Source: Prosthecobacter sp. (GTDB lineage Bacteria > Verrucomicrobiota > Verrucomicrobiia > Verrucomicrobiales > Verrucomicrobiaceae). Taken from it: a stretch of DNA of 64,000 nt. This document shows, one piece after another, positions 36,627-45,196 of the stretch. The translations under genes and the position numbers were made by a program. Below the pieces are notes generated by a model, which was given only the letters and a program-made list of their open reading frames with translations, did not search any database and was not told where the DNA came from. Positions within the stretch are counted from its first letter, which is position 1; each line of letters begins with the position of its first letter. The stretch spans positions 43,745-107,744 of the forward strand of contig JABARQ010000002.1 of assembly GCA_019186985.1 (NCBI GenBank), given 5' to 3'.

Positions 36627-37643
36627 ATGGCCAAATACAAACTCGAATACATCTGGCTCGACGGCTACGAGCCTGTCCGCAACCTCCGCAGCAAGACCCA
36701 GCTGAAGGACTTCGCCAGCTTCCCGAAGCTCGAAGAACTTCCGAACTGGGGCTTTGACGGCTCCTCCACCCAGCAGGCCCCCGGCGGCAGCTCCGACTGC
36801 GTGCTGAAGCCCGTGGCCGTTTATCCTGACAGCACCCGCAAGAACGGCGTCCTTGTCATGTGTGAAGTTTACAACGCGGACGGCACCCCCCACGCCTCCA
36901 ACGACCGCGCCACGATCATCGACGATCCAAACGCCTGGTTTGGCTTCGAGCAGGAATATTTCCTCTACCAGGACGGCCGCCCCCTCGGCTTCCCTGAGTT
37001 TGGCTACCCCGCCCCCCAGGGCCCCTACTACACCGGCGTCGGCTACAAGAACGTTGGTGATGTCGCCCGTCAGATTGTCGAGGAGCACCTGGACATCTGC
37101 CTGGACGCCGGCATCAACCACGAAGGCATCAATGCCGAAGTGGCCAAGGGCCAGTGGGAGTTCCAGATCTTCGGCAAGGGTTCCAAGACCGCAGCCGACC
37201 AGGTCTGGGTCGCCCGTTACATCCTGATCCGCCTCTGCGAGAAGTATGGCATTGACGTTGAGTTCCACTGCAAGCCCCTGGGCGCCACCGACTGGAACGG
37301 CTCCGGAATGCACTGCAACTTCTCCACCGCCCACATGCGTGACGTCGGTGGCAAGGAATACTTCCTCGCCCTCATGGCCGCCTTTGAGAAGAACTGCCAC
37401 GAGCACATCGCCGTCTACGGTCCGGACAACCACCTGCGCCTCACCGGCCTTCACGAAACCCAGAGCATCGACAAGTTCTCCTGGGGTGTGGCTGACCGCG
37501 GGGCCTCCGTCCGCGTCCCGCACAGCTTCGTCAACAACGGCTACAAGGGCTACCTCGAAGACCGTCGTCCGAACAGCCAGGGCAATCCTTACCAGATCGC
37601 CTCCCGCGTCCTCAAGACGATCGCGGAAGTGCCGACGAAGTAA
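36627..37643 (+). CDS. glnII: glutamine synthetase type II (GSII)
   Basis: A 338-residue ATP-dependent glutamine synthetase of the short, eukaryote-like GSII class; it condenses glutamate and ammonia. The ATG at 36627 (MAKYKLEYIWLDGY) is the family start. Diagnostic segments are the WGFDGSSTQQAPGGSSD latch, the catalytic AWFGFEQEYFL (metal-binding glutamates), NHEGINAEVAKGQWEFQ, GSGMHCNFST, and RGASVRVPHS. It lacks the C-terminal adenylylation loop of GSI, so regulation by adenylylation is not expected. Transcriptional control through the upstream sigma-54 promoter would fit nitrogen regulation. A strong terminator follows. Confidence 0.96.
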   Translation: MAKYKLEYIWLDGYEPVRNLRSKTQLKDFASFPKLEELPNWGFDGSSTQQAPGGSSDCVLKPVAVYPDSTRKNGVLVMCEVYNADGTPHASNDRATIIDDPNAWFGFEQEYFLYQDGRPLGFPEFGYPAPQGPYYTGVGYKNVGDVARQIVEEHLDICLDAGINHEGINAEVAKGQWEFQIFGKGSKTAADQVWVARYILIRLCEKYGIDVEFHCKPLGATDWNGSGMHCNFSTAHMRDVGGKEYFLALMAAFEKNCHEHIAVYGPDNHLRLTGLHETQSIDKFSWGVADRGASVRVPHSFVNNGYKGYLEDRRPNSQGNPYQIASRVLKTIAEVPTK

Positions 37644-37674
37644 GCCCGCCCGGGCTCTCAAGCCTGCCTCCCTC

Positions 37675-37708
37675 AAACGCCGCCTGGAAACAGGCGGCGT
37701 TTCTTTTT
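37675..37708 (+). terminator. rho-independent terminator of glutamine synthetase
   Basis: Twelve-base arms AAACGCCGCCTG (37675-37686) and CAGGCGGCGTTT (37691-37702) form a perfect stem with a GAAA tetraloop, followed by CTTTTT. This is the clearest intrinsic terminator in the window. Confidence 0.9.
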
Positions 37709-37778
37709 ACACGGTGTTCGCAGGCAGTGTATTGAAATCTCCGGCCTTCTTCCTTCGTCTCCATCTGGTTCCTCCTTT

Positions 37779-39254
37779 ATGCGCATCCTGGCCTTCCTCG
37801 CTTCTCTTTCCGTCCTGTGGAGTTCCGCCTCCGCCGCCTCGCGGCCCAATGTCCTTTTCGTCCTGTGTGACGATCTTCGCCCTGACGCCCTTGGCTGCTA
37901 CGGCTCCAGGCATGTGAAGACGCCTCACATCGACCGTCTTGCCGGGGAGGGCGTGCGTTTTGCCAACACCTTCTGCACCACCTCCCTCTGCTCGCCCAGC
38001 CGCGCCAGCATCCTGAGCGGGCTTTACGCCCACACCCACGGCGTCACCAACAACTTCACCGAGTATCCCGCCTCGATGCCGAGCTTTCCCGGCATTCTTC
38101 ATGAAAACGGTTATGCCACCGCCTACTTCGGCAAGTACCACATGGGGGAGGACAATGACGATCCCCGCCCCGGCTTTGATGTCTTTGTCACCCACAAGGG
38201 GCAGGGCAAGTATTTTGACACGGAATGGAACCTGAACGGCAAGGGCAGGAAGGTCATCCCCGGTTACTATACCACGGTCGTCACCGACCTCGCCCTGGAC
38301 TGGCTGAAGCAGCAGAAGCCGGACAAGCCCTGGTGCGCCTTCATCGGTCACAAGGCGCCGCACAGCTTCTACACGCCGGAGCCGAAGTATGAGCACGCCT
38401 TTGACGACGTGCGTGTGCCGTATCCGGCGACCTCCTTCCAGCTTGATGACAAGCCGGCCTGGATCAAGCAGCGCCTTTACACCTGGCATGGCATCTACGG
38501 ACCGCTGTTTGAATGGAGGAAAAAGTTCCCGGATGACCGTCCCGAGGCGGTGAAGGACTTCGAAAACATGGTGCACGGCTACTGGGGGACCGTGCTCAGC
38601 GTTGATGACAGCGTCGCCCGCCTGTGCGCCTGGCTGGAGGAGACGGGACAGCTCGACAACACCCTGGTCGTCTTCATGGGGGACAACGGCCTGCTTGAAG
38701 GCGAGCATGGCATGGTGGACAAGCGCACCGCCCATGAAGCCTCCCTGCGCATCCCGGCGGTGGCGCGTTTTCCAGCGGGACTCGGGCAGGGCAAGGTCAT
38801 CCAGCAGCAGATGCTGACCGTCGACATCGCCCCGAGTGTCCTTGAGCTCTGTGGCGCTCCCGCCCTTCCCAAGTCCCATGGCAGGTCCTGGGTGAAGCTC
38901 GTCAGGGAAGGGGATCCTGACTGGCGCAGCGCCTGGTTCTATCATTACAACTACGAGAAGCAGTTCCCCTACACGCCCAACGTCCGGGCCATCCGCAGCG
39001 ACCGCTGGAAATACATCCACTACCCGCATGGCGACGGCAGTCCGGATCGTCACATGGCCGAGCTTTATGACCTTCAGGCTGATCCTGGGGAGACGAAGAA
39101 CCTCATCAGCAGGCCGGAGCTTGCCGCCACCGTCACTGAGCTCCAGGCCCGGCTGGCCAAGCTGATGCTGGACACCGGTCTCGACAAGACGACGGACAAA
39201 ATGCCAATTGATGATGGGGTGAAGAGCGAGCTTCCAGACGCCAAAATTCGTTAA
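37779..39254 (+). CDS. sulfatase (formylglycine-dependent, Cys-type)
   Basis: A 491-residue exported sulfatase with a signal peptide ([17 protein letters not shown]). The active-site motif is CSPSR with Cys71 as the residue converted to formylglycine. Metal ligands are expected at [10 protein letters not shown] (Asp31, Asp32) and [13 protein letters not shown]. The C-terminal [13 protein letters not shown] and [14 protein letters not shown] segments are typical of iduronate-2-sulfatase/arylsulfatase relatives that act on sulfated polysaccharides. The activator (anSME or FGE) is not in the window. It follows the glutamine synthetase terminator and is probably transcribed alone. Confidence 0.93.
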   Translation: MRILAFLASLSVLWSSASAASRPNVLFVLCDDLRPDALGCYGSRHVKTPHIDRLAGEGVRFANTFCTTSLCSPSRASILSGLYAHTHGVTNNFTEYPASMPSFPGILHENGYATAYFGKYHMGEDNDDPRPGFDVFVTHKGQGKYFDTEWNLNGKGRKVIPGYYTTVVTDLALDWLKQQKPDKPWCAFIGHKAPHSFYTPEPKYEHAFDDVRVPYPATSFQLDDKPAWIKQRLYTWHGIYGPLFEWRKKFPDDRPEAVKDFENMVHGYWGTVLSVDDSVARLCAWLEETGQLDNTLVVFMGDNGLLEGEHGMVDKRTAHEASLRIPAVARFPAGLGQGKVIQQQMLTVDIAPSVLELCGAPALPKSHGRSWVKLVREGDPDWRSAWFYHYNYEKQFPYTPNVRAIRSDRWKYIHYPHGDGSPDRHMAELYDLQADPGETKNLISRPELAATVTELQARLAKLMLDTGLDKTTDKMPIDDGVKSELPDAKIR

Positions 39255-39350
39255 CAGGGGTTGATGAATAGGGCTCTTAAAATTGAGAATCTGACAAATT
39301 CCTTGCGACTTCAGGCTTGCTGAATGGGTGGTTTTTCCGGATTTTTACCG

Positions 39351-39379
39351 TTAGTCACATATTTTGTGGCTTTTATATT
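39351..39379 (+). promoter_or_regulatory. possible promoter in AT-rich leader of the lipoprotein gene
   Basis: TATATT at 39374-39379 lies 17 bp after TTAGTC in an AT-rich patch (39255-39395) that contrasts with the GC-rich surroundings. The -35 match is poor. Confidence 0.3.
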
Positions 39380-39395
39380 CTCCCGTCACCAAGTC

Positions 39396-40115
39396 ATGAA
39401 ATCGCCATCCCTCTCCCGCGTGGTCCAAGTGCTGCCGCTCGTGCTTTCCGCAGCTCTCCTGACCAGTTGCAAGCTGCCTCCCAACGAGGCCATGCGTGTC
39501 ATCCAGAGCAAAGGGCTCTTTGCCTATTGGGGCGGAGATTACACCGTGATTCAACCTGCGTCCTATTCGTCCGTTCCGCTGCTGACCGCCCAGGCCCAGT
39601 CCGCGCAGGATCTTCAGCAGAGGCGTTATGCGACCCCGCGTGCGGTGACCCCCATTCCCTACCGGACCACCTATCATACCAACAGGCATCTTCGTTCGGA
39701 CTACACGCGCACGCCCAACCCTGCCAGGGCTGCCTCGGCAGCTGAGCCGATCCGCCGCAGTCCACGTCCTGAAGCGCCGGTTCCTCCGCTGTCGGACAGT
39801 GTCACGCCTGCACCGACGCCTGTGGCCGCTGCTCCTTCAGCCGCCTCCAAGGAAGCCGCCGCCATTTCGACCCCCACGCCTGCGGCGAAGCCGACGATGG
39901 AACTGCCCTATGGCTCCGCTGTGTCAGGGCGTCCTGGCATGGTGACGAGTCCCTATGCCCAGAGCCATCAGCTTGTGGACGTGACGGGCCTTGCTCCGGG
40001 TGACACGGTCAAGGATCCCTACACGGGCAAGCTCTTCCGCGTGCCACCTTCCCAGCAGGCGGCCGCCAAGGTGACTGGGGAAACCAAGGCCCCTGTGGCT
40101 GAAGCCCGTCCTTGA
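39396..40115 (+). CDS. proline-rich lipoprotein
   Basis: A 239-residue predicted lipoprotein. The ATG at 39396 gives a signal peptide with lipobox LLTSC; an in-frame start at 39324 would bury it. The mature protein has a short conserved-looking N-terminal part (KLPPNEAMRVIQSKGLFAYWGGDY), a Pro/Ala/Thr-rich linker (about 120-185) and a C-terminal motif DVTGLAPGDTVKDPYTGKLFRVPP. The last segment resembles the end of other verrucomicrobial lipoproteins of unknown role. It is probably envelope-located. Confidence 0.7.
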   Translation: MKSPSLSRVVQVLPLVLSAALLTSCKLPPNEAMRVIQSKGLFAYWGGDYTVIQPASYSSVPLLTAQAQSAQDLQQRRYATPRAVTPIPYRTTYHTNRHLRSDYTRTPNPARAASAAEPIRRSPRPEAPVPPLSDSVTPAPTPVAAAPSAASKEAAAISTPTPAAKPTMELPYGSAVSGRPGMVTSPYAQSHQLVDVTGLAPGDTVKDPYTGKLFRVPPSQQAAAKVTGETKAPVAEARP

Positions 40116-40173
40116 GCCGCTGCATCGCCGCAGTTTCCCGCAAGAAGCCGCCGCAAGACTGCGAGTTCATGGG

Positions 40174-41358
40174 ATGATCCGTTTGCTCATCCCCTGCCTG
40201 TTCTGTCTGGCCACCAGTGTTGTGGCATCGGCCCAGGCGCCGATCCAAAAGTGGATCGACGAGGCCATCAAGGCGGGAGGTGGAGTGGTGACCATTCCTC
40301 CGGGCGAGCACGTTCTGCCTGCCGGGCTGCTGATCAAGGACGCCAAAAAGCTCGCCCTGCGGGGGCTGGAACGTGAGCAGTGCGTGCTCAAGCTGCCACC
40401 GCTGGCCTATGCCGAAAGCGCCGGGCCGGCAGTTGTCGGATCGACTCGCCTGAAGGTCAGGGCCGCCCGTGGATGGAAGCCGGGGATGCGGCTGCATTTG
40501 GAGGCGGATGGAGATGTCGACAGCTTCACCGGAAAGCCCAGGCCCTACGTTCTCGCGGTCATTGAGAAAGTGCTGGAGGATGAGTTCCTGCTGAAGGAGC
40601 CCATGAAGCATCCGATAGCCGCCGGCACGGTGATTCGTCATGAAGACGCACCCAACCTGATCGAGATCCGCGGAGCCTGTGAGACGATCGAGCTCACCAA
40701 CCTGGTGCTGGACGGCGGCCGCGTCGACGGTGATCCGCCGGTGCAGGGCCATGCCCAGCTGTGCGGGGTGTTTGCCTCAGGTCAGTATGGTTATGAAAAG
40801 GGGCCCACAGGGCCGAAGCCGAGGGACATCACGGTGCGCGACTGCATCCTGCAGAATTTCTTTGGCCGCGGCGTCGCCTTCTACAGTGTCGTCAACGCAG
40901 GTGTGGAGCGCTGCAGCATCCGTGACTGCAACGACGAGGCGGTGGACTTTGACCACTTCACCGAGGAGGCGGTCGCGGCCGACAACCGCATCACCCGCTG
41001 CCGCATCGCCTTTGAGCTGAATGACGCCATCAAGTGCCTCGTTCGCGGCAATGAGGTCAGTGACTGCGGCCTGGGGCTGAGCCTCTGGCGCTGGTGCAGG
41101 CAGCCAGGGCTGAATGAGGGAAATGTCGTGAGATCGAACAGCTTTCGCAACATCCAGGGCAACGCCATCCAGGTCGCCACCGGCACCGCCAAGAACCGAT
41201 TCGAGGGCAATGAAATCGAGGGGGCGGGACGGAACGGCATTTCGTTGTCCGGCTCAGGCCAGGTGCTGCGTGGCAACCGCATCCAGGACGTGAAGCTGAA
41301 GCCGCTGGTGGTGAACGAGGGCGAGCATGACATCCAGGACAGCGCCTCTGGAAAATGA
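40174..41358 (+). CDS. right-handed parallel beta-helix protein
   Basis: A 394-residue exported protein with a signal peptide (LLIPCLFCLATSVVASAQA). It begins with a pectate-lyase-like start (QKWIDEAIKAGGGVVTIPPGEHVL) and continues in beta-helix coils with repeated N-x-I/V and G-N-x-I patterns (DNRITRCRIAFEL, GNEVSDCGLGL, GNRIQDVKL). Such folds are found in polysaccharide lyases and glycoside hydrolases. The lack of a recognisable catalytic set prevents naming a substrate. A carbohydrate-active role would fit the nearby sulfatases. Confidence 0.8.
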   Translation: MIRLLIPCLFCLATSVVASAQAPIQKWIDEAIKAGGGVVTIPPGEHVLPAGLLIKDAKKLALRGLEREQCVLKLPPLAYAESAGPAVVGSTRLKVRAARGWKPGMRLHLEADGDVDSFTGKPRPYVLAVIEKVLEDEFLLKEPMKHPIAAGTVIRHEDAPNLIEIRGACETIELTNLVLDGGRVDGDPPVQGHAQLCGVFASGQYGYEKGPTGPKPRDITVRDCILQNFFGRGVAFYSVVNAGVERCSIRDCNDEAVDFDHFTEEAVAADNRITRCRIAFELNDAIKCLVRGNEVSDCGLGLSLWRWCRQPGLNEGNVVRSNSFRNIQGNAIQVATGTAKNRFEGNEIEGAGRNGISLSGSGQVLRGNRIQDVKLKPLVVNEGEHDIQDSASGK

Positions 41359-41397
41359 TGCTTGAGGAGGCCGGGGGCGCCCGTTAGAACCCGGGGC

Positions 41398-42075
41398 ATG
41401 ATGTCATCGTTTGTTCGTCTCTGCCTGTCCGCCGCCGCCGCCGCCGCACTTCTTCATGCCGAGACGCCGCGGCCGAAGCCGGAGCGTTTTGCCAAGGACA
41501 TCCAGGCCTTCGCCAGCCAGCCTGCGGAGAAGGGCGGGATCGTGTTCACGGGCAGCTCCAGCATCCGCCGCTGGACGACCCTGAAGGAGGATTTTCCCGG
41601 CCTTCCCGTGCTGAACCGGGGCTTCGGCGGCAGCGTGGCCAACGACCTGAGCGTTCATGCCGAGACCGTGGTGTTCCGTCATGAGCCGAAGATCCTTGTC
41701 ACCTACACCGGCAGCAATGACTTGAATGCGAAGCTCAGCGTGCAGGAGGCCTTTGAGGATTACACGAAGTTTCTTGAGCTCGTGCACCAGCGCCTGCCCG
41801 CGACACGGGTCATCCTGACTTCCGTGAAGATCTCAATCAGGCGCGAGGCGCAGATCCCGCAGGTCAGGGAGCTGAACCAAAAGCTCGAAAAATGGGCGGA
41901 AGGCAGGGGCTGGGTGCGGTTCCTGGACTGCCACAGCTACCTGGCGGACGCCGATGGCAGGCCGGTGCGCGCCTTCTTTGTCGACGACCTTCTTCACCTC
42001 AGCCCCGCCGGTTATGCCCGTTGGACGGAGATCCTTCTGCCGGTGCTGCGCGAGGAGTGGGCGAGGCTGAAGTGA
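41398..42075 (+). CDS. SGNH/GDSL-type esterase
   Basis: A 225-residue secreted hydrolase. The start is ATG at 41398 or 41401, followed by an Ala-rich signal peptide. SGNH blocks are visible: block I FTGSSSIRRW (probable nucleophile Ser54), block II NRGFGGSVANDL, block III TYTGSNDL, and block V FVDDLLHLSPAGY with the catalytic Asp and His. The form with GSSS in place of GDSL is typical of lysophospholipase L1-like or carbohydrate-deacetylating esterases. It sits 39 bp after the beta-helix gene, so the two may form an operon. Confidence 0.88.
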   Translation: MMSSFVRLCLSAAAAAALLHAETPRPKPERFAKDIQAFASQPAEKGGIVFTGSSSIRRWTTLKEDFPGLPVLNRGFGGSVANDLSVHAETVVFRHEPKILVTYTGSNDLNAKLSVQEAFEDYTKFLELVHQRLPATRVILTSVKISIRREAQIPQVRELNQKLEKWAEGRGWVRFLDCHSYLADADGRPVRAFFVDDLLHLSPAGYARWTEILLPVLREEWARLK

Positions 42076-42090
42076 CGTGCCCGGGCGCAA

Positions 42091-42121
42091 GCAGGGCGGC
42101 AGGGAAACCCGGCCGCCCTGC
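42091..42121. terminator. bidirectional hairpin between SGNH esterase and ppnP
   Basis: A perfect 10-bp stem, GCAGGGCGGC (42091-42100) with GCCGCCCTGC (42112-42121), and an 11-nt loop. It sits between the two convergent stop codons. The flanks are only mildly T- or A-rich. Confidence 0.55.
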
Positions 42122-42147
42122 TGAAAACCTGGCTGCCCGGAAAGGGG

Positions 42148-42477
42148 TCAGTCGATGAAGGAGCAGATGTACTCGCAGATGCCCGAGGTGACGCTGATGT
42201 CGAAGCCGGATTTGGCGGGAACGTCGAAGAACTGGCCTGCGGAATAGGAGGCGGTGGCATCACCTCCATCCAGCTTCACCTCGCAGCTTCCGGCGACAAT
42301 TTCCATGCGCTCGGCCTTGTCGGTGCCGAAGTGGTAGCCGCCGGGGTAGATCAGGCCCAGGGTCTTCTTGCTGCCATCGGCGAACAGGATGCTGTGGCTG
42401 ACGACCTTGCCGTCGAAGTAGACGTTGGCTTTGGCGATGGCGGTGACGTTGTCGAATTGCGAAGGAATGGCGGACAT
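42148..42477 (-). CDS. ppnP: pyrimidine/purine nucleoside phosphorylase
   Basis: A 109-residue cupin-fold enzyme of the PpnP (YaiE/DUF1255) family, which cleaves nucleosides with phosphate to base and ribose-1-phosphate. Family hallmarks are FDNVTAIAKANVYFDGKVVSHSI, KTLGLIYPGGYHFGTDKAERMEIVAGSCEV and the C-terminal YSAGQFFDVPAKSGFDISV. The full expected length is present. It is monocistronic, flanked by a convergent esterase and a divergent kinase-like gene. Confidence 0.93.
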   Translation of the reverse strand: MSAIPSQFDNVTAIAKANVYFDGKVVSHSILFADGSKKTLGLIYPGGYHFGTDKAERMEIVAGSCEVKLDGGDATASYSAGQFFDVPAKSGFDISVTSGICEYICSFID

Positions 42478-42667
42478 AGGGGAAGGGCGCGCAGGGTGGC
42501 GAGGCCTGCGGCTTGCGCAAGCCTGCGAACGAAGGGGGCAAGGCTGAGGTTTCCATGTCCTGCGGGAGATACATGATTCTCACTTTGATGCGTAAGCCTT
42601 GAAGGCCTGCCGAATGCCGGGCATCCTGCCTTGCGAAACATGGGGTGAGGCGCGAGGGTAAGGCTTT

Positions 42668-43105
42668 ATGCAGGAAGCTAAAAACACCGCCCGATCCCTT
42701 GTCCGCCTGGGTTATGACGGACGGGTTTACAAGACCTTCCGGGGGCACCTGGCGCGTGAACGCTTTGAACATGAGGTGCGTGTGCTGAAGTATCTGGAAA
42801 AGCAGGGCTGCAGCTTTGTGCCCAGGGTGCTGGAGGCGGATCCGGAAAGCCTTCATCTGGTCACCTCCAACTGCGGCAAGCGCGTCGATCATCTGAGCGA
42901 GGACAAGCTGCGCCAGATCTATGCGGAGCTGGAGCAGTATGGCGTCCGCCATGAGGATCCCTACATCCGCAACGTCACCTATGACGCCCGGCAGGGCAGG
43001 TTCTGCCTGATTGACTTTGAGTTTGCCACCATCCTGGACCAGCCGGACCTGGGCCCTCCGCCCCCCGAGCCGGATCCGGCGGACATGGGGCCTCGCGGCT
43101 GGTAG
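42668..43105 (+). CDS. minimal protein-kinase-like protein
   Basis: A 145-residue cytoplasmic protein that keeps only the core of a kinase fold. Visible motifs are a Lys22 in VYKTF (ATP-anchoring lysine position), Glu36 in FEHEVRVL (alpha-C glutamate), a catalytic-loop-like H-E-D-x4-N (His95, Asp97, Asn102) and DFE at 116-118 in place of DFG. No C-lobe follows; the protein ends in a Pro-rich tail. This resembles Bud32/RIO or Kdo-kinase-type small kinases, but smaller. The substrate is unknown and activity is unproven. It converges with der, with 6 bp between stops. Confidence 0.65.
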   Translation: MQEAKNTARSLVRLGYDGRVYKTFRGHLARERFEHEVRVLKYLEKQGCSFVPRVLEADPESLHLVTSNCGKRVDHLSEDKLRQIYAELEQYGVRHEDPYIRNVTYDARQGRFCLIDFEFATILDQPDLGPPPPEPDPADMGPRGW

Positions 43106-43111
43106 GCCGGG

Positions 43112-44494
43112 TCAGTGTTTCGACTTCGGCTGCTTGCCTCGGACGCTCATGCGGAAGGGCACGCCGGGGGCGGGCCATTCCTGGCGGATGACGCTTTCCA
43201 GGAAGCGCAGGTAGCCTTCGGTCATCTTGGCGGCGCGGTTGGCGAAGAGCACGAAGTGCGGCACGGGCACCTGCGCGTTTTCATCAGTGTCATGAACCTG
43301 GGTGACGTAGAGCAGCTTGAAGGCGAAACGGCTGCGGCCGAGCGGGCCGGGCGTGTTTTCAATCGCCTCGTGCAGGAGACGGTTGAGCACGCCGGTGCCA
43401 ATGCGGGTCTGGGCGCCGTTGCGGACGGCCTCAATCTGCACGAACAGCTTGCCGATGTTGTCCTTCTCCTTGGCGGAGATGGCGACCAGCGGGGCGTAAT
43501 GGAGGAAGAAGAACTCGCGCCCCATCATCTCCTTGAGCTCCTCCAGCCGGTCCTTCTGCTTGGCGGTGGGATGGAAGAGGTCGAACTTGTTCATCACGAG
43601 GATGCAGGGCTTGCGTTCCTCGAGGATGAGCTGGGCGATCTTGCGGTCCTGCATCTTGGCGCCGTCGGCGCAGTCGACGACGAGCAGGCAGATGTCGGCG
43701 CGCTTCACCGCCTGGATGCTGCGCTGGATGGAGAAGATCTCGACCTCGGTGTCCACCTTGGCCGTGCGGCGGATGCCGGCGGTGTCGATGAGCTGGTAGC
43801 GCCTGCCGTTGTAGGTGCAGTGGATGTCCAGGCTGTCGCGTGTCGTGCCGGCGAGCTCGCTGACGATGGCGCGGTCCTGGCCGAGGATGGCGTTCACCAG
43901 GGAGGACTTGCCGGCGTTCGGGCGTCCGATGATCGCCAGCTTGAGCGGGCGGCTGCGCTGGCGTTCCTGCGCTTCTTTTTGTTCGGCCTCGGTGGTCTCC
44001 CTGAGGCCGAGCTTTTCGGAGATGGTTTCAACGAGGGCGTCGATGCCGTAGCCATGCACCGCGCTGACCTCGGCGATGTCCTCGAAGCCGAGCCGGGAGA
44101 ACTCACCCGAGCCAAGGCGGCGTTTTTCAGAGTCGGCCTTGTTGCAGACCAGGATGACCGGCTTGCGGGTGCGCCGCAGCATGGCGGACAGCGTCTGGTC
44201 AATGGGGGTGACGCCTTCAAAGACGTCGACGACGAAGAGCAGCAGGTCGGCGACGTCGAGGGCGATCTCCGCCTCGGTCTGCACCTGGCCGGTGAGGACG
44301 TCGTCCGTGTTCGCCCCGATGCCTCCCGTGTCCATGATCTGGAAGATCTCGGGTCCGCGCCGGCATTCGGCGGTGATGCGATCGCGCGTGACCCCCGCCA
44401 GGTCGTGGACGATGGAGATGTTGAGGCCGGCGAGGCGGTTGAAGAGGGCGGACTTGCCCACGTTCGGGCGGCCGACAATGGCGACGGTTTTCAT
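43112..44494 (-). CDS. der: ribosome-associated GTPase Der (EngA)
   Basis: A 460-residue tandem GTPase required for 50S ribosomal subunit assembly. The ATG at 44494 puts the first P-loop GRPNVGKS at residues 8-15. The second, GRPNAGKSS, follows a linker rich in Glu/Gln/Arg. Both domains show G3 (DTGG, DTAG) and G4 (NKAD, NKFD) motifs, and the C-terminal KH-like domain ends in PFRMSVRGKQPKSKH. The order and length are normal. It lies 68 bp downstream of pgsA on the same strand. Confidence 0.96.
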   Translation of the reverse strand: MKTVAIVGRPNVGKSALFNRLAGLNISIVHDLAGVTRDRITAECRRGPEIFQIMDTGGIGANTDDVLTGQVQTEAEIALDVADLLLFVVDVFEGVTPIDQTLSAMLRRTRKPVILVCNKADSEKRRLGSGEFSRLGFEDIAEVSAVHGYGIDALVETISEKLGLRETTEAEQKEAQERQRSRPLKLAIIGRPNAGKSSLVNAILGQDRAIVSELAGTTRDSLDIHCTYNGRRYQLIDTAGIRRTAKVDTEVEIFSIQRSIQAVKRADICLLVVDCADGAKMQDRKIAQLILEERKPCILVMNKFDLFHPTAKQKDRLEELKEMMGREFFFLHYAPLVAISAKEKDNIGKLFVQIEAVRNGAQTRIGTGVLNRLLHEAIENTPGPLGRSRFAFKLLYVTQVHDTDENAQVPVPHFVLFANRAAKMTEGYLRFLESVIRQEWPAPGVPFRMSVRGKQPKSKH

Positions 44495-44562
44495 GGCGGT
44501 CAGGCGGGGGTGTTGACGCCCTGCACATCCGGCACCCTGGACGAATGTCAACCCGTCAGGCT

Positions 44563-45123
44563 TCAGCCGGCATGCTTCACCTGGCGGACGCCGGCGGCGA
44601 GGTTCAGGAAGCCGGAGATGGCGGTGAAGGCGCCCGCCAGGGCCGTGGGCCAGAGCAGGGCGGGCAGGTCGAGCATCAGCCAGAGCACGGCGCCGAACTG
44701 GGCGAAGGTGGCGACCTTGCCGGTCCAGTGCGCCTTGATCTCGCACTTTCCAACGAGGTGATCGATCAGGAAGGCGCCGCCGATGCTGGCCAGGTCACGG
44801 AAGATCACCAGGGTGGGGAACCAGAGGGGGAAGTGCTGTCTCCAGTGGGTGAAGCTGAGGGTGATGATGGCCGAGAGCAGCATCAGCTTGTCCGCCAGGG
44901 GGTCGAGGATGGCGCCAAGGCGGCTGGCCTGGTTGAAGTGGCGTGCGATGAATCCGTCCACGGCGTCGCTCAGGGCCGCCAGGGCGAAGACGGCGACGGT
45001 CCACCAGCGCAGGGATTCGTTGGGCAGGCCGGTGACGACGCTTTCACCGTAATACACCGCCAGGCCGATGAAGACCGGGATCAGCAGGATCCGGAAGACG
45101 GTGATCTGGGTGGCGAAGGTCAC
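44563..45123 (-). CDS. pgsA: CDP-diacylglycerol--glycerol-3-phosphate 3-phosphatidyltransferase
   Basis: A 186-residue integral membrane enzyme of the CDP-alcohol phosphatidyltransferase family, making phosphatidylglycerol-phosphate. The signature D-G-x2-A-R-x8-G-x3-D-x3-D is complete: Asp53, Asp56, Gly57, Ala60, Arg61, Gly70, Asp74, Asp78. Four to six hydrophobic helices are apparent. The N-terminal TQITVFRILLIPVFI is typical of PgsA rather than PssA. It is divergent from the sulfatase at 45197, with only 73 bp between start codons, and upstream of der. Confidence 0.9.
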   Translation of the reverse strand: MTFATQITVFRILLIPVFIGLAVYYGESVVTGLPNESLRWWTVAVFALAALSDAVDGFIARHFNQASRLGAILDPLADKLMLLSAIITLSFTHWRQHFPLWFPTLVIFRDLASIGGAFLIDHLVGKCEIKAHWTGKVATFAQFGAVLWLMLDLPALLWPTALAGAFTAISGFLNLAAGVRQVKHAG

Positions 45124-45196
45124 AGGCGGACCTCATAGCGCAGAAAACGGAAAGCCGACATTGGAAATCCGGTTTCTGAATGCTCCAGTACCGGTG

